Positions 16,041 through 23,978 of a stretch of DNA of 54,619 nucleotides are shown here, one piece after another. The stretch is taken from positions 1 to 54,619 of the forward strand of contig DBFBGR010000017.1 of the NCBI GenBank assembly GCA_048201935.1, given 5' to 3'. Source of the DNA: MGBC124762 sp048201935 (GTDB taxonomy: Bacteria > Bacillota > Clostridia > Oscillospirales > Oscillospiraceae). Under the pieces are notes generated by a model that saw only the letters and a list, made by a program, of their open reading frames with translations, did not search any database and had not been told where the DNA came from. A program made the position numbers and the translations under genes. Positions within the stretch are counted from its first letter, which is position 1; each line of letters begins with the position of its first letter.

Positions 16041-17537
16041 TTATTTTACACTTTCGATGAACCGCATAAAAGCATTTCTACCCTGGGGGGTACACTTGTA
16101 GACCCCCGCGCACTCCAGCACACGGGCGAAGACCGCGCCCACCTCGTCCTTCAGGATGTCCATGGCGTTGTCTTTGGTAAAGACGTGCCGCGCTTTCAGC
16201 TCCTCCGCCCAGGGGGCGTGCTTCGAGAGGCTCTCGTCGGCGGAAGCATCCCCGCCCTGGACCAAAACGTCGGCCAACTGTTGCAGCTCACCCTTCAACC
16301 GGGCGGGTAGCACCGCCAGACCCATGACCTCGATGAGGCCGATGTTCTCCTTTTTGATGTGGTGGAGCTCGGGGTGGGGATGGTAGAGCCCCAGAGGAAA
16401 CTCATTCGTGGTCAAATTGTTGCGCAGCACCAGGTCCAGCTCAAAGTCCACTCCCCGCCGCCTCGCGATGGGGGTGATGGTATTGTGGGGTTCGCCCTTT
16501 GTTTCGGCGTAGACCGTCGCCGCCTCATCAGTGTAGCCCCTCCAGGCGGTCAGGATCTTATCCGCCAGCTCCGCCAGCCGCCGGGGGTCGGCGCAACGCA
16601 GACGAATGACGCTCATGGGCCACTTGACGATGCCCGCCGACACGTCGGCGTAGCCGGGGAAGGAGACCTCCTGTTCGATGGGGGCACGCTCCATGGCGAA
16701 GGTGTAGCGCCCGCCCTGGAAGTGGTCATGGCTCAAAATGGAGCCGCCCACGATGGGCAGGTCGGCATTCGACCCCACAAAGTAGTGGGGGAACTGGCCC
16801 ACGAAGTCCAGCAGCTTTTCGAAGCAGGCCCGGTCGATCCTCATGGGAGTGTGCTGGGCGTTGAAGCAGATGCAATGTTCATTATAATAGACATAGGGGC
16901 TATATTGCAAGTACCAGGGAGAAGCGTGGATGGTGATGGGGATGATACGGTGGTTACCCCGGGCGGGGTGGTCCAGCCGCCCGGCATAGCCCTCGTTCTC
17001 GGCGCACAGCTGGCACTTGGGATAGGCGTTTTGGGGGGCGTTTTTGGCCGCGGCGATGGCCTTGGGGTCCTTCTCAGGCTTGGAGAGGTTGATGGTGATG
17101 TCCAAGGGGCCATATTCCGTCTGGGTGACCCACTTCATATCCTTGGCCACCCGGTAGGTGCGGATATAGTCGGTGTCCCGGCTGAACTGATAGTACCAAT
17201 CCGTAGCCGCCTGGGGGGACTGGGCATAGAGCCCGGCAAACCGGGCGCGGACCTCTGAGGGCCGGGGGGTCAGGGCCGCCATCAGCTCAGTGTCCAGCAG
17301 GTCCCGGCTGGCGGGGCCGCCGTCGATGCGCCCAGTCTGGACTGCCCAGTCCAAAATGTCGCCTAAAACAGCCTCCAGGGGACGCTTTTCCACCGCTTGG
17401 GAGGGAGCGTCGAAACGCTCCAGCTTCAGCACGTTCAGCAGCCGGTTGACCGCCCAGACGCGGTCGTCAGGGGAGAGGAGGCCCCGGTCCAGGGCGTAGT
17501 CCACCAACTGGGCCAGCGCCAGGTCGATATTTGTCAT
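16041..17537 (-). CDS. galT: UDP-glucose--hexose-1-phosphate uridylyltransferase (class II)
   Basis: This 498-residue protein has the length and sequence of the Firmicute GalT class (longer than, and little like, the E. coli type). YPKCQLCAENEGYAGR holds a metal-binding Cys pair, and ILSHDHFQGG carries the catalytic histidine region. It transfers UMP from UDP-glucose to galactose-1-phosphate. AAGGAGGG lies before the ATG at 17537. The gene sits 12 bp after galK and 12 bp before galE. Confidence 0.95.
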   Translation of the reverse strand: MTNIDLALAQLVDYALDRGLLSPDDRVWAVNRLLNVLKLERFDAPSQAVEKRPLEAVLGDILDWAVQTGRIDGGPASRDLLDTELMAALTPRPSEVRARFAGLYAQSPQAATDWYYQFSRDTDYIRTYRVAKDMKWVTQTEYGPLDITINLSKPEKDPKAIAAAKNAPQNAYPKCQLCAENEGYAGRLDHPARGNHRIIPITIHASPWYLQYSPYVYYNEHCICFNAQHTPMRIDRACFEKLLDFVGQFPHYFVGSNADLPIVGGSILSHDHFQGGRYTFAMERAPIEQEVSFPGYADVSAGIVKWPMSVIRLRCADPRRLAELADKILTAWRGYTDEAATVYAETKGEPHNTITPIARRRGVDFELDLVLRNNLTTNEFPLGLYHPHPELHHIKKENIGLIEVMGLAVLPARLKGELQQLADVLVQGGDASADESLSKHAPWAEELKARHVFTKDNAMDILKDEVGAVFARVLECAGVYKCTPQGRNAFMRFIESVK

Positions 17538-17549
17538 GGCAAGCCCTCC

Positions 17550-18824
17550 TTATCCGATGCGCACGCCGCCCACCGGGCGGATGGTCACCACGTGACAGGA
17601 ACCCTGGCCCAGCACCGCCTCGGTGCGGGCCTTGAACTCATCCAGCACGTCCAGAGGCACGAAAGCCTGAGCGGTGCCGCCAAAGCCGCCGCCGTGGACC
17701 CGGGCGGCCCCCAGCTCGCCCAACAGCCGCTGGCACAGGGCGATGGTGAGCGTCAGCGCCTGCTCCTTCACCGCCCCGGCTGGGGTGACGTTTTGCAGGC
17801 AGGTGGCTGAGGATTCCCCCGACTGGCGCACCAGGGTCAAAAAGTCGTCGAACAGCCCGGCCTTCAGCGCCTCGGCCTCCCAGCGGGCCCGGCTGTCGTC
17901 GCTGTAAAAGTGCATGGCCCGCAGCACCGCCCGGTCTCCCGCGCGCTGGCGGAGTTGGGGCAGAGCGGCGTAAAAGTCCACCTCGGGAACGTCCCGAAGG
18001 ACCTCCTTGCCGAAATACCGGCTCACCGCCTTGAGTTCGTCGGTGATGGCGGCGTATTCCCCGGTGAGGTCGGCGTGGCTGGCGTGGGAGTCCAGGATGC
18101 AAAGGGCGTAGCCCTGCTTGTGGAGGTCCAGTTGGAGCTGTTCCACCACGGGATGTTCCGGGTCCTTGAAGTCGATGGCCACCACGCCGCCCACGCTGGA
18201 GGCGGTCTGGTCCATCAGTCCGCAGGGCTTGCCGAAGAAGGCGTTCTCCGCGTATTGGCCGATCTGGGCCAGCTCCACCGCCGTGGCCTTCTCGCCCCAG
18301 AAGAGGTGGTTGAAGATGGTGCCAAAGAGCACCTCAAAGGCCGCCGAGGAGGAAAGGCCGCTGCCGCCGGGGACGGAGGAGGTCATGTACACCCGCAGGC
18401 CGTGGCCGCCGAAGTCGCAGCCCAGCTCGGCCATCCGGGCCGCCACGCCCCGGATGAGGGCCTGGGAGGTGTTTTCCTCGCCGCTTTGGGGCGTGAGGAT
18501 GGACAGGTCTACCGTCAGCGGGGAATAGCCTTCGCTGAGGAGCTGGACCACGCCGTCGCCGGTGACATCCACCGCCGCCAGCAGGTCCAGGTCCACCGCC
18601 GCGGCCAGCACGTGGCCGTGCTGGTGGTCGGTGTGGTTGCCGCCGATCTCCGTGCGCCCCGGCGCGGAAAAGAGGCCCTGGGCCTCCGCCCCATAGGTGT
18701 CTTGGAAGCCCTCCAGCACGTGCCGGACCCGGTCTCGCGCGGCGGCCAGATTTTCCGGGCTGTACAGCCGCTCCAGCATGGGGTCCAGACCGCCCTGGTC
18801 CAGGCGGGTCTTCAGCGCGTCCAT
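17550..18824 (-). CDS. galK: Galactokinase
   Basis: This 424-residue GHMP kinase phosphorylates galactose with ATP. The galactokinase signature GRTEIGGNHTDHQHG is present near residue 60, the ATP loop SSVPGGSGLSSSAAF near residue 155, and HGGGFGGTAQAF near the C-terminus. I choose the ATG at 18824, because GGAGGTGA precedes it by 5 bases; an in-frame ATG five codons upstream overlaps that ribosome binding site. It is the first gene of galK-galT-galE and diverges from mglBAC. Confidence 0.95.
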   Translation of the reverse strand: MDALKTRLDQGGLDPMLERLYSPENLAAARDRVRHVLEGFQDTYGAEAQGLFSAPGRTEIGGNHTDHQHGHVLAAAVDLDLLAAVDVTGDGVVQLLSEGYSPLTVDLSILTPQSGEENTSQALIRGVAARMAELGCDFGGHGLRVYMTSSVPGGSGLSSSAAFEVLFGTIFNHLFWGEKATAVELAQIGQYAENAFFGKPCGLMDQTASSVGGVVAIDFKDPEHPVVEQLQLDLHKQGYALCILDSHASHADLTGEYAAITDELKAVSRYFGKEVLRDVPEVDFYAALPQLRQRAGDRAVLRAMHFYSDDSRARWEAEALKAGLFDDFLTLVRQSGESSATCLQNVTPAGAVKEQALTLTIALCQRLLGELGAARVHGGGFGGTAQAFVPLDVLDEFKARTEAVLGQGSCHVVTIRPVGGVRIG

Positions 18825-18839
18825 CGCCCTCACCTCCAT

Positions 18840-19156
18840 AGAAAATCATATCGTATACCAAGTCCAGTATACACGAAGCTGCCGGGTTTTTCCATAGCAA
18901 AATTTCCCTTGTTGCTCTATTTTTGAGGAGAAACGCGCATTTTGTAACATCAGACAAAGAAACAAAGAGAATTTTGTCAAAGCACACAAAAATGATGGAA
19001 GTGATGCGTTTGAGTTGTTCAACCTGTCAAAAAAGTGTTGCCTTTTCCAAAGGGCTATGGTATCATCAAGCTGTGAAGCGGATGTCCGCTTGCCTCTCCC
19101 TGTTGGGAGAGAGGACGTTGCGCCTCGCAAATTTTTAGGAAAAGAGGAGATCTCAT
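18840..19156. promoter_or_regulatory. Divergent gal/mgl control region
   Basis: No gene is visible in this roughly 320-bp gap. Facing galK there is a TATACT (18866-18871, minus) without a good -35. It is overlapped by a gapped inverted repeat, ATCGTATAC (18850-18858) and GTATACACGA (18868-18877), a plausible operator. The middle is AT-rich. Facing mglB there is a good promoter, then two short hairpins in the leader: AAGCGGA-TG-TCCGCTT (19076-19091) and CTCTCCC-TGTT-GGGAGAG (19094-19111). Confidence 0.5.
19038..19066 (+). promoter_or_regulatory. Promoter of mglBAC
   Basis: TTGCCT (19038-19043), a 17-bp spacer and TATCAT (19061-19066) with an upstream TGG. Confidence 0.7.
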
Positions 19157-20311
19157 ATGAACAAGAAGATTCTGGCCCTGCTGCTGGCCGCCGTTATGGT
19201 CTTCGTGCTGGCTGCCTGCAGTGGCGGCGACGAAAAGCCCGCCACCAACCCCGACGACGCGCAGGGCGGCGACGTGACCGCCACGGGCCTGAACGTGGGC
19301 GTGTTCTATTACACCTACGACGATGTGTACATCTCCAGCGTCCGTGACGCTCTGGACGGCGCGCTGACCGCCAAGGGCATCACCTTCACCAACTACAACT
19401 GCAACAACGACCAGAACACCCAGAACACCAACATCCAGACCGCTCTGACCAACGGCGCGGACCTGCTGATCGTCAACCTGGTCACCTCCGGCTCCGCCGA
19501 CGCGGCCCAGCAGGTCATCGACCTGGCCGGCGACGTGCCCGTCATCTTCTTCAACCGCGCCGTGGACGCCGCCGACGCCGGCGACGTTACCCTGAAGTCC
19601 AACCCCTCGGTCTGCTTCATCGGCACCGACGCTCCCGAGGCGGGCCACCTCCAGGGCAAGATGATCGGCGACTTCCTGCTGGCCAACTATGAGACCATCG
19701 ACCTCAATGGCGACGGCACCATCTCCTACGCCATGTTCAAGGGCGAGGAGGGCAATGCCGAGGCCATCGCCCGCACCCAGTTCGGCCAGGAGGACGCCGA
19801 CGCCGTGCTCACCGCCGCCGGCAAGCCCGCGCTGAGCTACTTCAACCCCTCCATCGCTGAGAAGTACCAGGTCGATATGTCCGGCGCTTGGTCCTCCCAG
19901 GCCGCCGCTGACTACATGAAGACCAACCTGTCCCAGTACAGCGAGGCCAACGGCAACATGATCGAGCTGGTCATCTGCAACAACGACGGCATGGCCGAGG
20001 GCGTCATCGCCGCGCTCCAGGGCGCGGGCTACAACGACGGCACCGGCAAGACCATCCCCGTCTTCGGCGTGGACGCCACCGACACCGCCAAGGAGCTCAT
20101 CGGTAAGGGCTTCATGACCGGCACCGTCAAGCAGGACGCCGAGGGCATGGCCAACGCCATCGCCGAGACCGCCGGCGCCATTGCTGGTGGCTCCGCTGTG
20201 GACGCCGCCGTCACCGCCGTCACCGCCGCCGCCGCGACCGGCGACAACTTCTCCATCGCCGAGGGCGTCTCCAACAAGCTCTACGTGGCCTACGCTCCCT
20301 ACACCGGCTGA
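19157..20311 (+). CDS. mglB: Galactose/methyl-galactoside ABC transporter substrate-binding lipoprotein
   Basis: This 384-residue lipoprotein has a signal peptide with lipobox LAAC (about residues 18-21) and a periplasmic-binding-protein type I fold. DLNGDGTISYAMFKGEEG is the EF-hand-like calcium loop known from galactose-binding MglB, and FNRAVD, GTDAPEAG and VICNNDGMAEG line the sugar site in that family. It delivers galactose or glucose to MglA/MglC. The adjacent galactose catabolic operon supports galactose. The ribosome binding site is AGAGGAGA. Confidence 0.93.
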   Translation: MNKKILALLLAAVMVFVLAACSGGDEKPATNPDDAQGGDVTATGLNVGVFYYTYDDVYISSVRDALDGALTAKGITFTNYNCNNDQNTQNTNIQTALTNGADLLIVNLVTSGSADAAQQVIDLAGDVPVIFFNRAVDAADAGDVTLKSNPSVCFIGTDAPEAGHLQGKMIGDFLLANYETIDLNGDGTISYAMFKGEEGNAEAIARTQFGQEDADAVLTAAGKPALSYFNPSIAEKYQVDMSGAWSSQAAADYMKTNLSQYSEANGNMIELVICNNDGMAEGVIAALQGAGYNDGTGKTIPVFGVDATDTAKELIGKGFMTGTVKQDAEGMANAIAETAGAIAGGSAVDAAVTAVTAAAATGDNFSIAEGVSNKLYVAYAPYTG

Positions 20312-20336
20312 TATCACGATTCCCTAGATCCTCGAA

Positions 20337-20368
20337 GTGGGGAAGCTGCCGCGAGGCGGCTTCCCCAC
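20337..20368 (+). terminator. Intercistronic hairpin between mglB and mglA
   Basis: A strong stem, GTGGGGAAGC with GCTTCCCCAC plus an inner GCC/GGC, is followed only by TTTCC. It looks like a partial terminator or mRNA-stabilising hairpin that would keep mglB more abundant than mglAC. Confidence 0.6.
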
Positions 20369-20395
20369 TTTCCATCAAAGGAGGGCAGTTCCCCT

Positions 20396-21892
20396 ATGGC
20401 ACAAGATGTGTTACTGCAAATGACGGGTATCTCCAAATCCTTCCCCGGCGTCAAGGCGCTGGACAACGTCTCGCTGACGGTGAAGGCCGGGACGGTCCAT
20501 GCCCTTATGGGAGAGAACGGCGCGGGCAAGTCCACACTGATGAAGTGCCTGTTCGGTATCTACTCCAAGGACACCGGCACCATCACCCTGGAGGGCAAGG
20601 AGGTCAACTTCAAAAGCTCCAAGGAGGCGTTGGCCAGCGGCGTTGCCATGGTCCACCAGGAGTTGAACCAGGCCTTGAAGCGCTCGGTCATGGACAACCT
20701 GTGGCTGGGCCGCTATCCCAAGCTGGGCGGCGTGATGGTGGACGAGCGGCGGATGTATAAGGAGACCATGGCCATCTTCGACGAGCTGGAGGTGAAGGTG
20801 GACCCCCGCCGGATTATGTCCACGCTGCCGGTATCCCAGCGGCAGATGGTGGAGATCGCCAAGGCGGTGAGCTACCACTCCAAGGTCATCGTCTTCGACG
20901 AGCCCACATCCTCCCTCACCGAGGAAGAGGTGGAGCACCTGTTCCGCATCATCAATATGCTCCGGGACCGGGGCGTGGGCATCGTTTACATATCCCACAA
21001 GATGGCGGAGATCAAGCGCATTTCCGACGAGATCACCATCATGCGCGACGGCCAGTGGATCGCCACCGAGCCCTCCAAGGATCTGGAAATGAACGACATC
21101 ATCCGCCTCATGGTGGGCCGGGAGCTCACCAACCAGTTTCCCCCCAAGACCAATACCCCCGGGGAGGTCTACTTGGAGGTCCAGGGCTTGACCGGGCAGT
21201 ATAACCAGCTCCGGGACGTGTCCTTCCAGGCCCGCCGGGGCGAGATCGTGGGCCTGGCCGGGCTGGACAGCTCGGGCCGCACCGAGACCCTGGAGTCCAT
21301 CTTCGGCATCCGCACCCGGAAGGAGGGCACCATCTTGCTCGACGGCAAGCCCTGCCGGAACAAGAGCGCCCAGGACTCCATCAAGCGGGGCTTCGCGCTG
21401 CTGACCGAGGAGCGCCGGGCCACAGGCATCTTCTCCATCTTGGACATCAAGGAGAACACCGTGATCTCCAGCCTGAAAAAGCACCGCAGGGGCATCTATC
21501 TCTCGGATAAGTCCATGCGCCGGGACACCCAGTGGTCCATCGACGCCATGCGGACCAAGACCCCCAGCCAGGACACCAAGATCCGGGCCCTGTCCGGCGG
21601 CAACCAGCAAAAGGTCATCATTGGCCGGTGGCTGCTCACCAAGCCCGAGGTGCTTTTGTTGGACGAGCCCACCCGAGGCATCGACGTGGGCGCCAAGTAC
21701 GAGATATACCAGTTGATCCTGGACCTTGCCAACCAGGGCAAGACGGTGCTGATGGTCTCTTCGGAAATGCCCGAGCTGTTGGGCGTTTGTGACCGCATTT
21801 TGGTCATGTCCGGAGGCCGTCTGGCCGGCGAGGTGGACGCGCGGCAGACCACCCAGGAGGAGATCATGACGCTGGCCGCCAAATACGCATAA
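20396..21892 (+). CDS. mglA: Galactose/methyl-galactoside ABC transporter ATP-binding protein
   Basis: This 498-residue protein holds two fused ABC ATPase domains. The first has Walker A GENGAGKST (residues 39-47), signature-like LPVSQRQMVEIAKA and Walker B VIVFDEPTSSL. The second has a degenerate Walker A (GLAGLDSSGRTETL), signature LSGGNQQKVIIGRWL and Walker B LLLDEPTRGID. The asymmetry, with a non-consensus second P-loop, is normal for the MglA/RbsA/XylG class. It powers sugar import with MglC. Confidence 0.95.
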   Translation: MAQDVLLQMTGISKSFPGVKALDNVSLTVKAGTVHALMGENGAGKSTLMKCLFGIYSKDTGTITLEGKEVNFKSSKEALASGVAMVHQELNQALKRSVMDNLWLGRYPKLGGVMVDERRMYKETMAIFDELEVKVDPRRIMSTLPVSQRQMVEIAKAVSYHSKVIVFDEPTSSLTEEEVEHLFRIINMLRDRGVGIVYISHKMAEIKRISDEITIMRDGQWIATEPSKDLEMNDIIRLMVGRELTNQFPPKTNTPGEVYLEVQGLTGQYNQLRDVSFQARRGEIVGLAGLDSSGRTETLESIFGIRTRKEGTILLDGKPCRNKSAQDSIKRGFALLTEERRATGIFSILDIKENTVISSLKKHRRGIYLSDKSMRRDTQWSIDAMRTKTPSQDTKIRALSGGNQQKVIIGRWLLTKPEVLLLDEPTRGIDVGAKYEIYQLILDLANQGKTVLMVSSEMPELLGVCDRILVMSGGRLAGEVDARQTTQEEIMTLAAKYA

Positions 21893-21907
21893 AGGGAGGA
21901 ACCCATC

Positions 21908-23035
21908 ATGGCTAACAATTCCACGGGCACGAAAAAGCCCAGCGTCTGGACGCGGCTGCCCATCGCCCGGAGCGTGGTCTCCGCCTCGGCGACGTATAAA
22001 ACGCTGGATAAGAAGGACCGGACCCGCTTTTGGGTGGACGGCACGCTGAACAACGCGCTGTACATCCTCATGGCCATCTTTATCATCTATACCGCCATCG
22101 TCAACCAAAACTTCCTCAAGGCCCCGTCGCTGGTGAATATCATTTCCCAGGTGGCCTACTACCTGCCCATCGCCCTGGGTGTGGGCGGCTGTATCGTGCT
22201 CACAGGTACCGACCTGAGCGCGGGCCGCATCATGGGCTTGTCGGCGGCGCTGTCGGTGCTGGTGCTCCAGACCCAAGGCTCCAAGCTGCTGGGCTGGATC
22301 CCCGATATGCCCCTGTGGGCGGGCATCATCGTGGCCGTTTTGGTGGTATCCCTGGTGGGCGCGTTCATCGGCGCGGTCAACGGCTTCTTCGTGGCGAAAT
22401 TCAAGCTCCATCCCTTTATCGTAACGCTGGCCACCCAGCTCATCACCTACGGCGCGATCTTGGTGCTCTTTAACGTCAACGGCAACAAGGGTGCCCCCCT
22501 GGGCGGCTACGAGACGGGCTATAAGAAGTTCGTCACCGGCACCATGATCGACTTTGGCAACAACATCAAGCTGCCCTGGTATGTGCTCTACGCCGCCATT
22601 TTGGTGGTCATTATGTGGTTTATCTGGAACAAGACCACCTTCGGCAAGAACATGTTCGCCGTGGGCTCCAACCAAGAGGCGGCCTCGGTCTCCGGCGTCA
22701 ACGTCTTCAAGACCATCGTCATGGTCCACGCCCTGGCGGGACTGATGTACGGCCTCAACGGCTTCTTCGTGCCTCCCAACGTGGGCTCGGTGGTGTCCAG
22801 TACCGGCGTCAACGCCGAATGCGAGGCCATAGCGGCCTGCGTCATCGGCGGAGTCAGTTTTGTGGGCGGCACCGGTAAGATCTCCGGCATCGTTCTGGGC
22901 GTGTTCATCCTGCGGGTCATCTTCGTGGCGCTGAATATGCTCTCCATCGACGCTAACATCCAAAACATCATCAAGGGCGCTATCATCCTGTTTGCCTGTG
23001 CGCTGGATATGCGCAAGTATCTGGTGAAGAAATAA
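21908..23035 (+). CDS. mglC: Galactose/methyl-galactoside ABC transporter permease
   Basis: A 375-residue permease of the BPD-transport type 2 family with about ten membrane segments. YYLPIALGVGGCIVLTGTDLSAG and GSNQEAASVSGVNVFKTI are characteristic of MglC/RbsC permeases. GGAGGAAC precedes the ATG. It forms the membrane channel with MglA and ends before a bidirectional terminator shared with sigG. Confidence 0.94.
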   Translation: MANNSTGTKKPSVWTRLPIARSVVSASATYKTLDKKDRTRFWVDGTLNNALYILMAIFIIYTAIVNQNFLKAPSLVNIISQVAYYLPIALGVGGCIVLTGTDLSAGRIMGLSAALSVLVLQTQGSKLLGWIPDMPLWAGIIVAVLVVSLVGAFIGAVNGFFVAKFKLHPFIVTLATQLITYGAILVLFNVNGNKGAPLGGYETGYKKFVTGTMIDFGNNIKLPWYVLYAAILVVIMWFIWNKTTFGKNMFAVGSNQEAASVSGVNVFKTIVMVHALAGLMYGLNGFFVPPNVGSVVSSTGVNAECEAIAACVIGGVSFVGGTGKISGIVLGVFILRVIFVALNMLSIDANIQNIIKGAIILFACALDMRKYLVKK

Positions 23036-23046
23036 GCCTAGTAGCC

Positions 23047-23084
23047 AAAAGCAGAGGCGGACAGTTTGTCCGCCTCTGCTTTTT
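23047..23084 (+). terminator. Bidirectional terminator between mglC and sigG
   Basis: A long perfect stem AAAAGCAGAGGCGGAC/GTCCGCCTCTGCTTTT. It serves mglC on the plus strand and sigG on the minus strand, overlapping the last bases of sigG. Confidence 0.92.
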
Positions 23085-23853
23085 ACATGTTCTTCTTGAT
23101 CTGGCTGATGGCGTTTTTCTCCAGCCGGGAGACCTGGGCCTGGGAGATGCCGATCTCGGCGGACACCTCCATCTGGGTCTTGCCCTGGAAGAACCGCAGG
23201 GCCAGAATGCGCTTTTCCCGGGGGTCCAGACGGCTCATGGCCTCGCCCAGGGCAATGCGCTCCAGCCAGCTCTCGTCGGTGTTCTTCTTGTCCCGGACCT
23301 GGTCCATGACGTAGACGGTGTCGCCGCCGGACTCATAGACCGGCTCGTAGAGGCTCAGCGGGTCCACGATGGCGTCCAGGGCGAAGACCACATCCTCCCG
23401 GGGGATGCCCAGGATCTCAGCAATCTGGTCCAGTGTCGGCTCTCGCTGGTGCTCGGCCAGATACTTCTCCTTGGCGCTGAGGACCTTGTAGGCGGTATCC
23501 CGCATGGACCTTGACACCCGCATGGCGCTGTTGTCCCGCAGATACCGGCGTATCTCACCCACGATCATGGGCACGCCGTAGGTGGAAAAGCGCACGTCCA
23601 GGTCCACGTTGAAGTTGTCGATGGCCTTCATCAACCCGATGCAGCCCACCTGGAAGAGGTCGTCGGCATTTTCTCCCCGGCCCATGAACTTTTGGATGAC
23701 CGACAGCACCAGCCGGAGATTGCCCTGGATGAGCTGGTCCCGGGCCTCCATATCGCCCTCCTTGACCCGGCGCAGCAGCGCCATAGTCTCCTCGTTCTTC
23801 AGCACCTTCAGCTTGGAGGTGTTGACCCCGCAGATCTCTACCTTTCCCTGCAT
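23083..23853 (-). CDS. sigG: RNA polymerase sigma factor SigG (forespore-specific)
   Basis: This 256-residue sigma-70-family factor is close to B. subtilis SigG: KVEICGVNTSKLKVLKNEET at the N-terminus, GNLRLVLSVIQKF and DDLFQVGCIGLMKAIDNF (region 2), VPMIVGEIRRYLRDN, and RFFQGKTQMEVSAEIGISQA (region 4 helix-turn-helix). SigG drives late forespore genes after engulfment, so the host forms endospores. It stands alone here, with no spoIIGA-sigE beside it in the window; the gene upstream on the same strand is trkH. Its ribosome binding site GGGGAGGG lies inside a terminator stem. Confidence 0.96.
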   Translation of the reverse strand: MQGKVEICGVNTSKLKVLKNEETMALLRRVKEGDMEARDQLIQGNLRLVLSVIQKFMGRGENADDLFQVGCIGLMKAIDNFNVDLDVRFSTYGVPMIVGEIRRYLRDNSAMRVSRSMRDTAYKVLSAKEKYLAEHQREPTLDQIAEILGIPREDVVFALDAIVDPLSLYEPVYESGGDTVYVMDQVRDKKNTDESWLERIALGEAMSRLDPREKRILALRFFQGKTQMEVSAEIGISQAQVSRLEKNAISQIKKNM

Positions 23854-23854
23854 G

Positions 23855-23908
23855 AAAAAGGCCCTCCCCAGTCGGAAATACTGATTTCAGTATCTCCCTG
23901 GGGAGGGC
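23855..23908 (-). terminator. trk operon terminator that also holds the sigG ribosome binding site
   Basis: On the minus strand GCCCTCCCCAG (23898-23908) pairs with CTGGGGAGGGC (23861-23871), followed by CTTTTT, with an inner ATACTG/CAGTAT hairpin. The 3' arm contains the sigG ribosome binding site GGGGAGGG, 8 bases before the sigG ATG. Confidence 0.8.
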
Positions 23909-23916
23909 TTTCATAC
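23888..23916 (-). promoter_or_regulatory. Candidate sporulation (sigma-F/G type) promoter of sigG
   Basis: On the minus strand GTATG (23912-23916) is followed after 14 bases by GGAGATACTG (23888-23897), close to the forespore sigma consensus (GyATR with GGnnAnAnT). Transcripts from here would start near 23881 and lack the 5' arm of the overlapping terminator hairpin. Confidence 0.5.
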
Positions 23917-23978
23917 CGCCCGGCAGCGGGGTTTATTTTTTTCTCGTTGACGGCTTTCGATGGACTTTGCCCGAGGAC

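Noticed and set aside
20337..20368. Full terminator between mglB and mglA
   Set aside because: The hairpin lacks a proper T run, and mglA has no promoter of its own, so it is more likely a partial terminator or stability element.
20411..22963. 850-residue open frame antisense to mglA-mglC
   Set aside because: It mirrors the third-codon-position bias of the GC-rich sense genes, has His/Gly/Asp-rich nonsense composition and no ribosome binding site.
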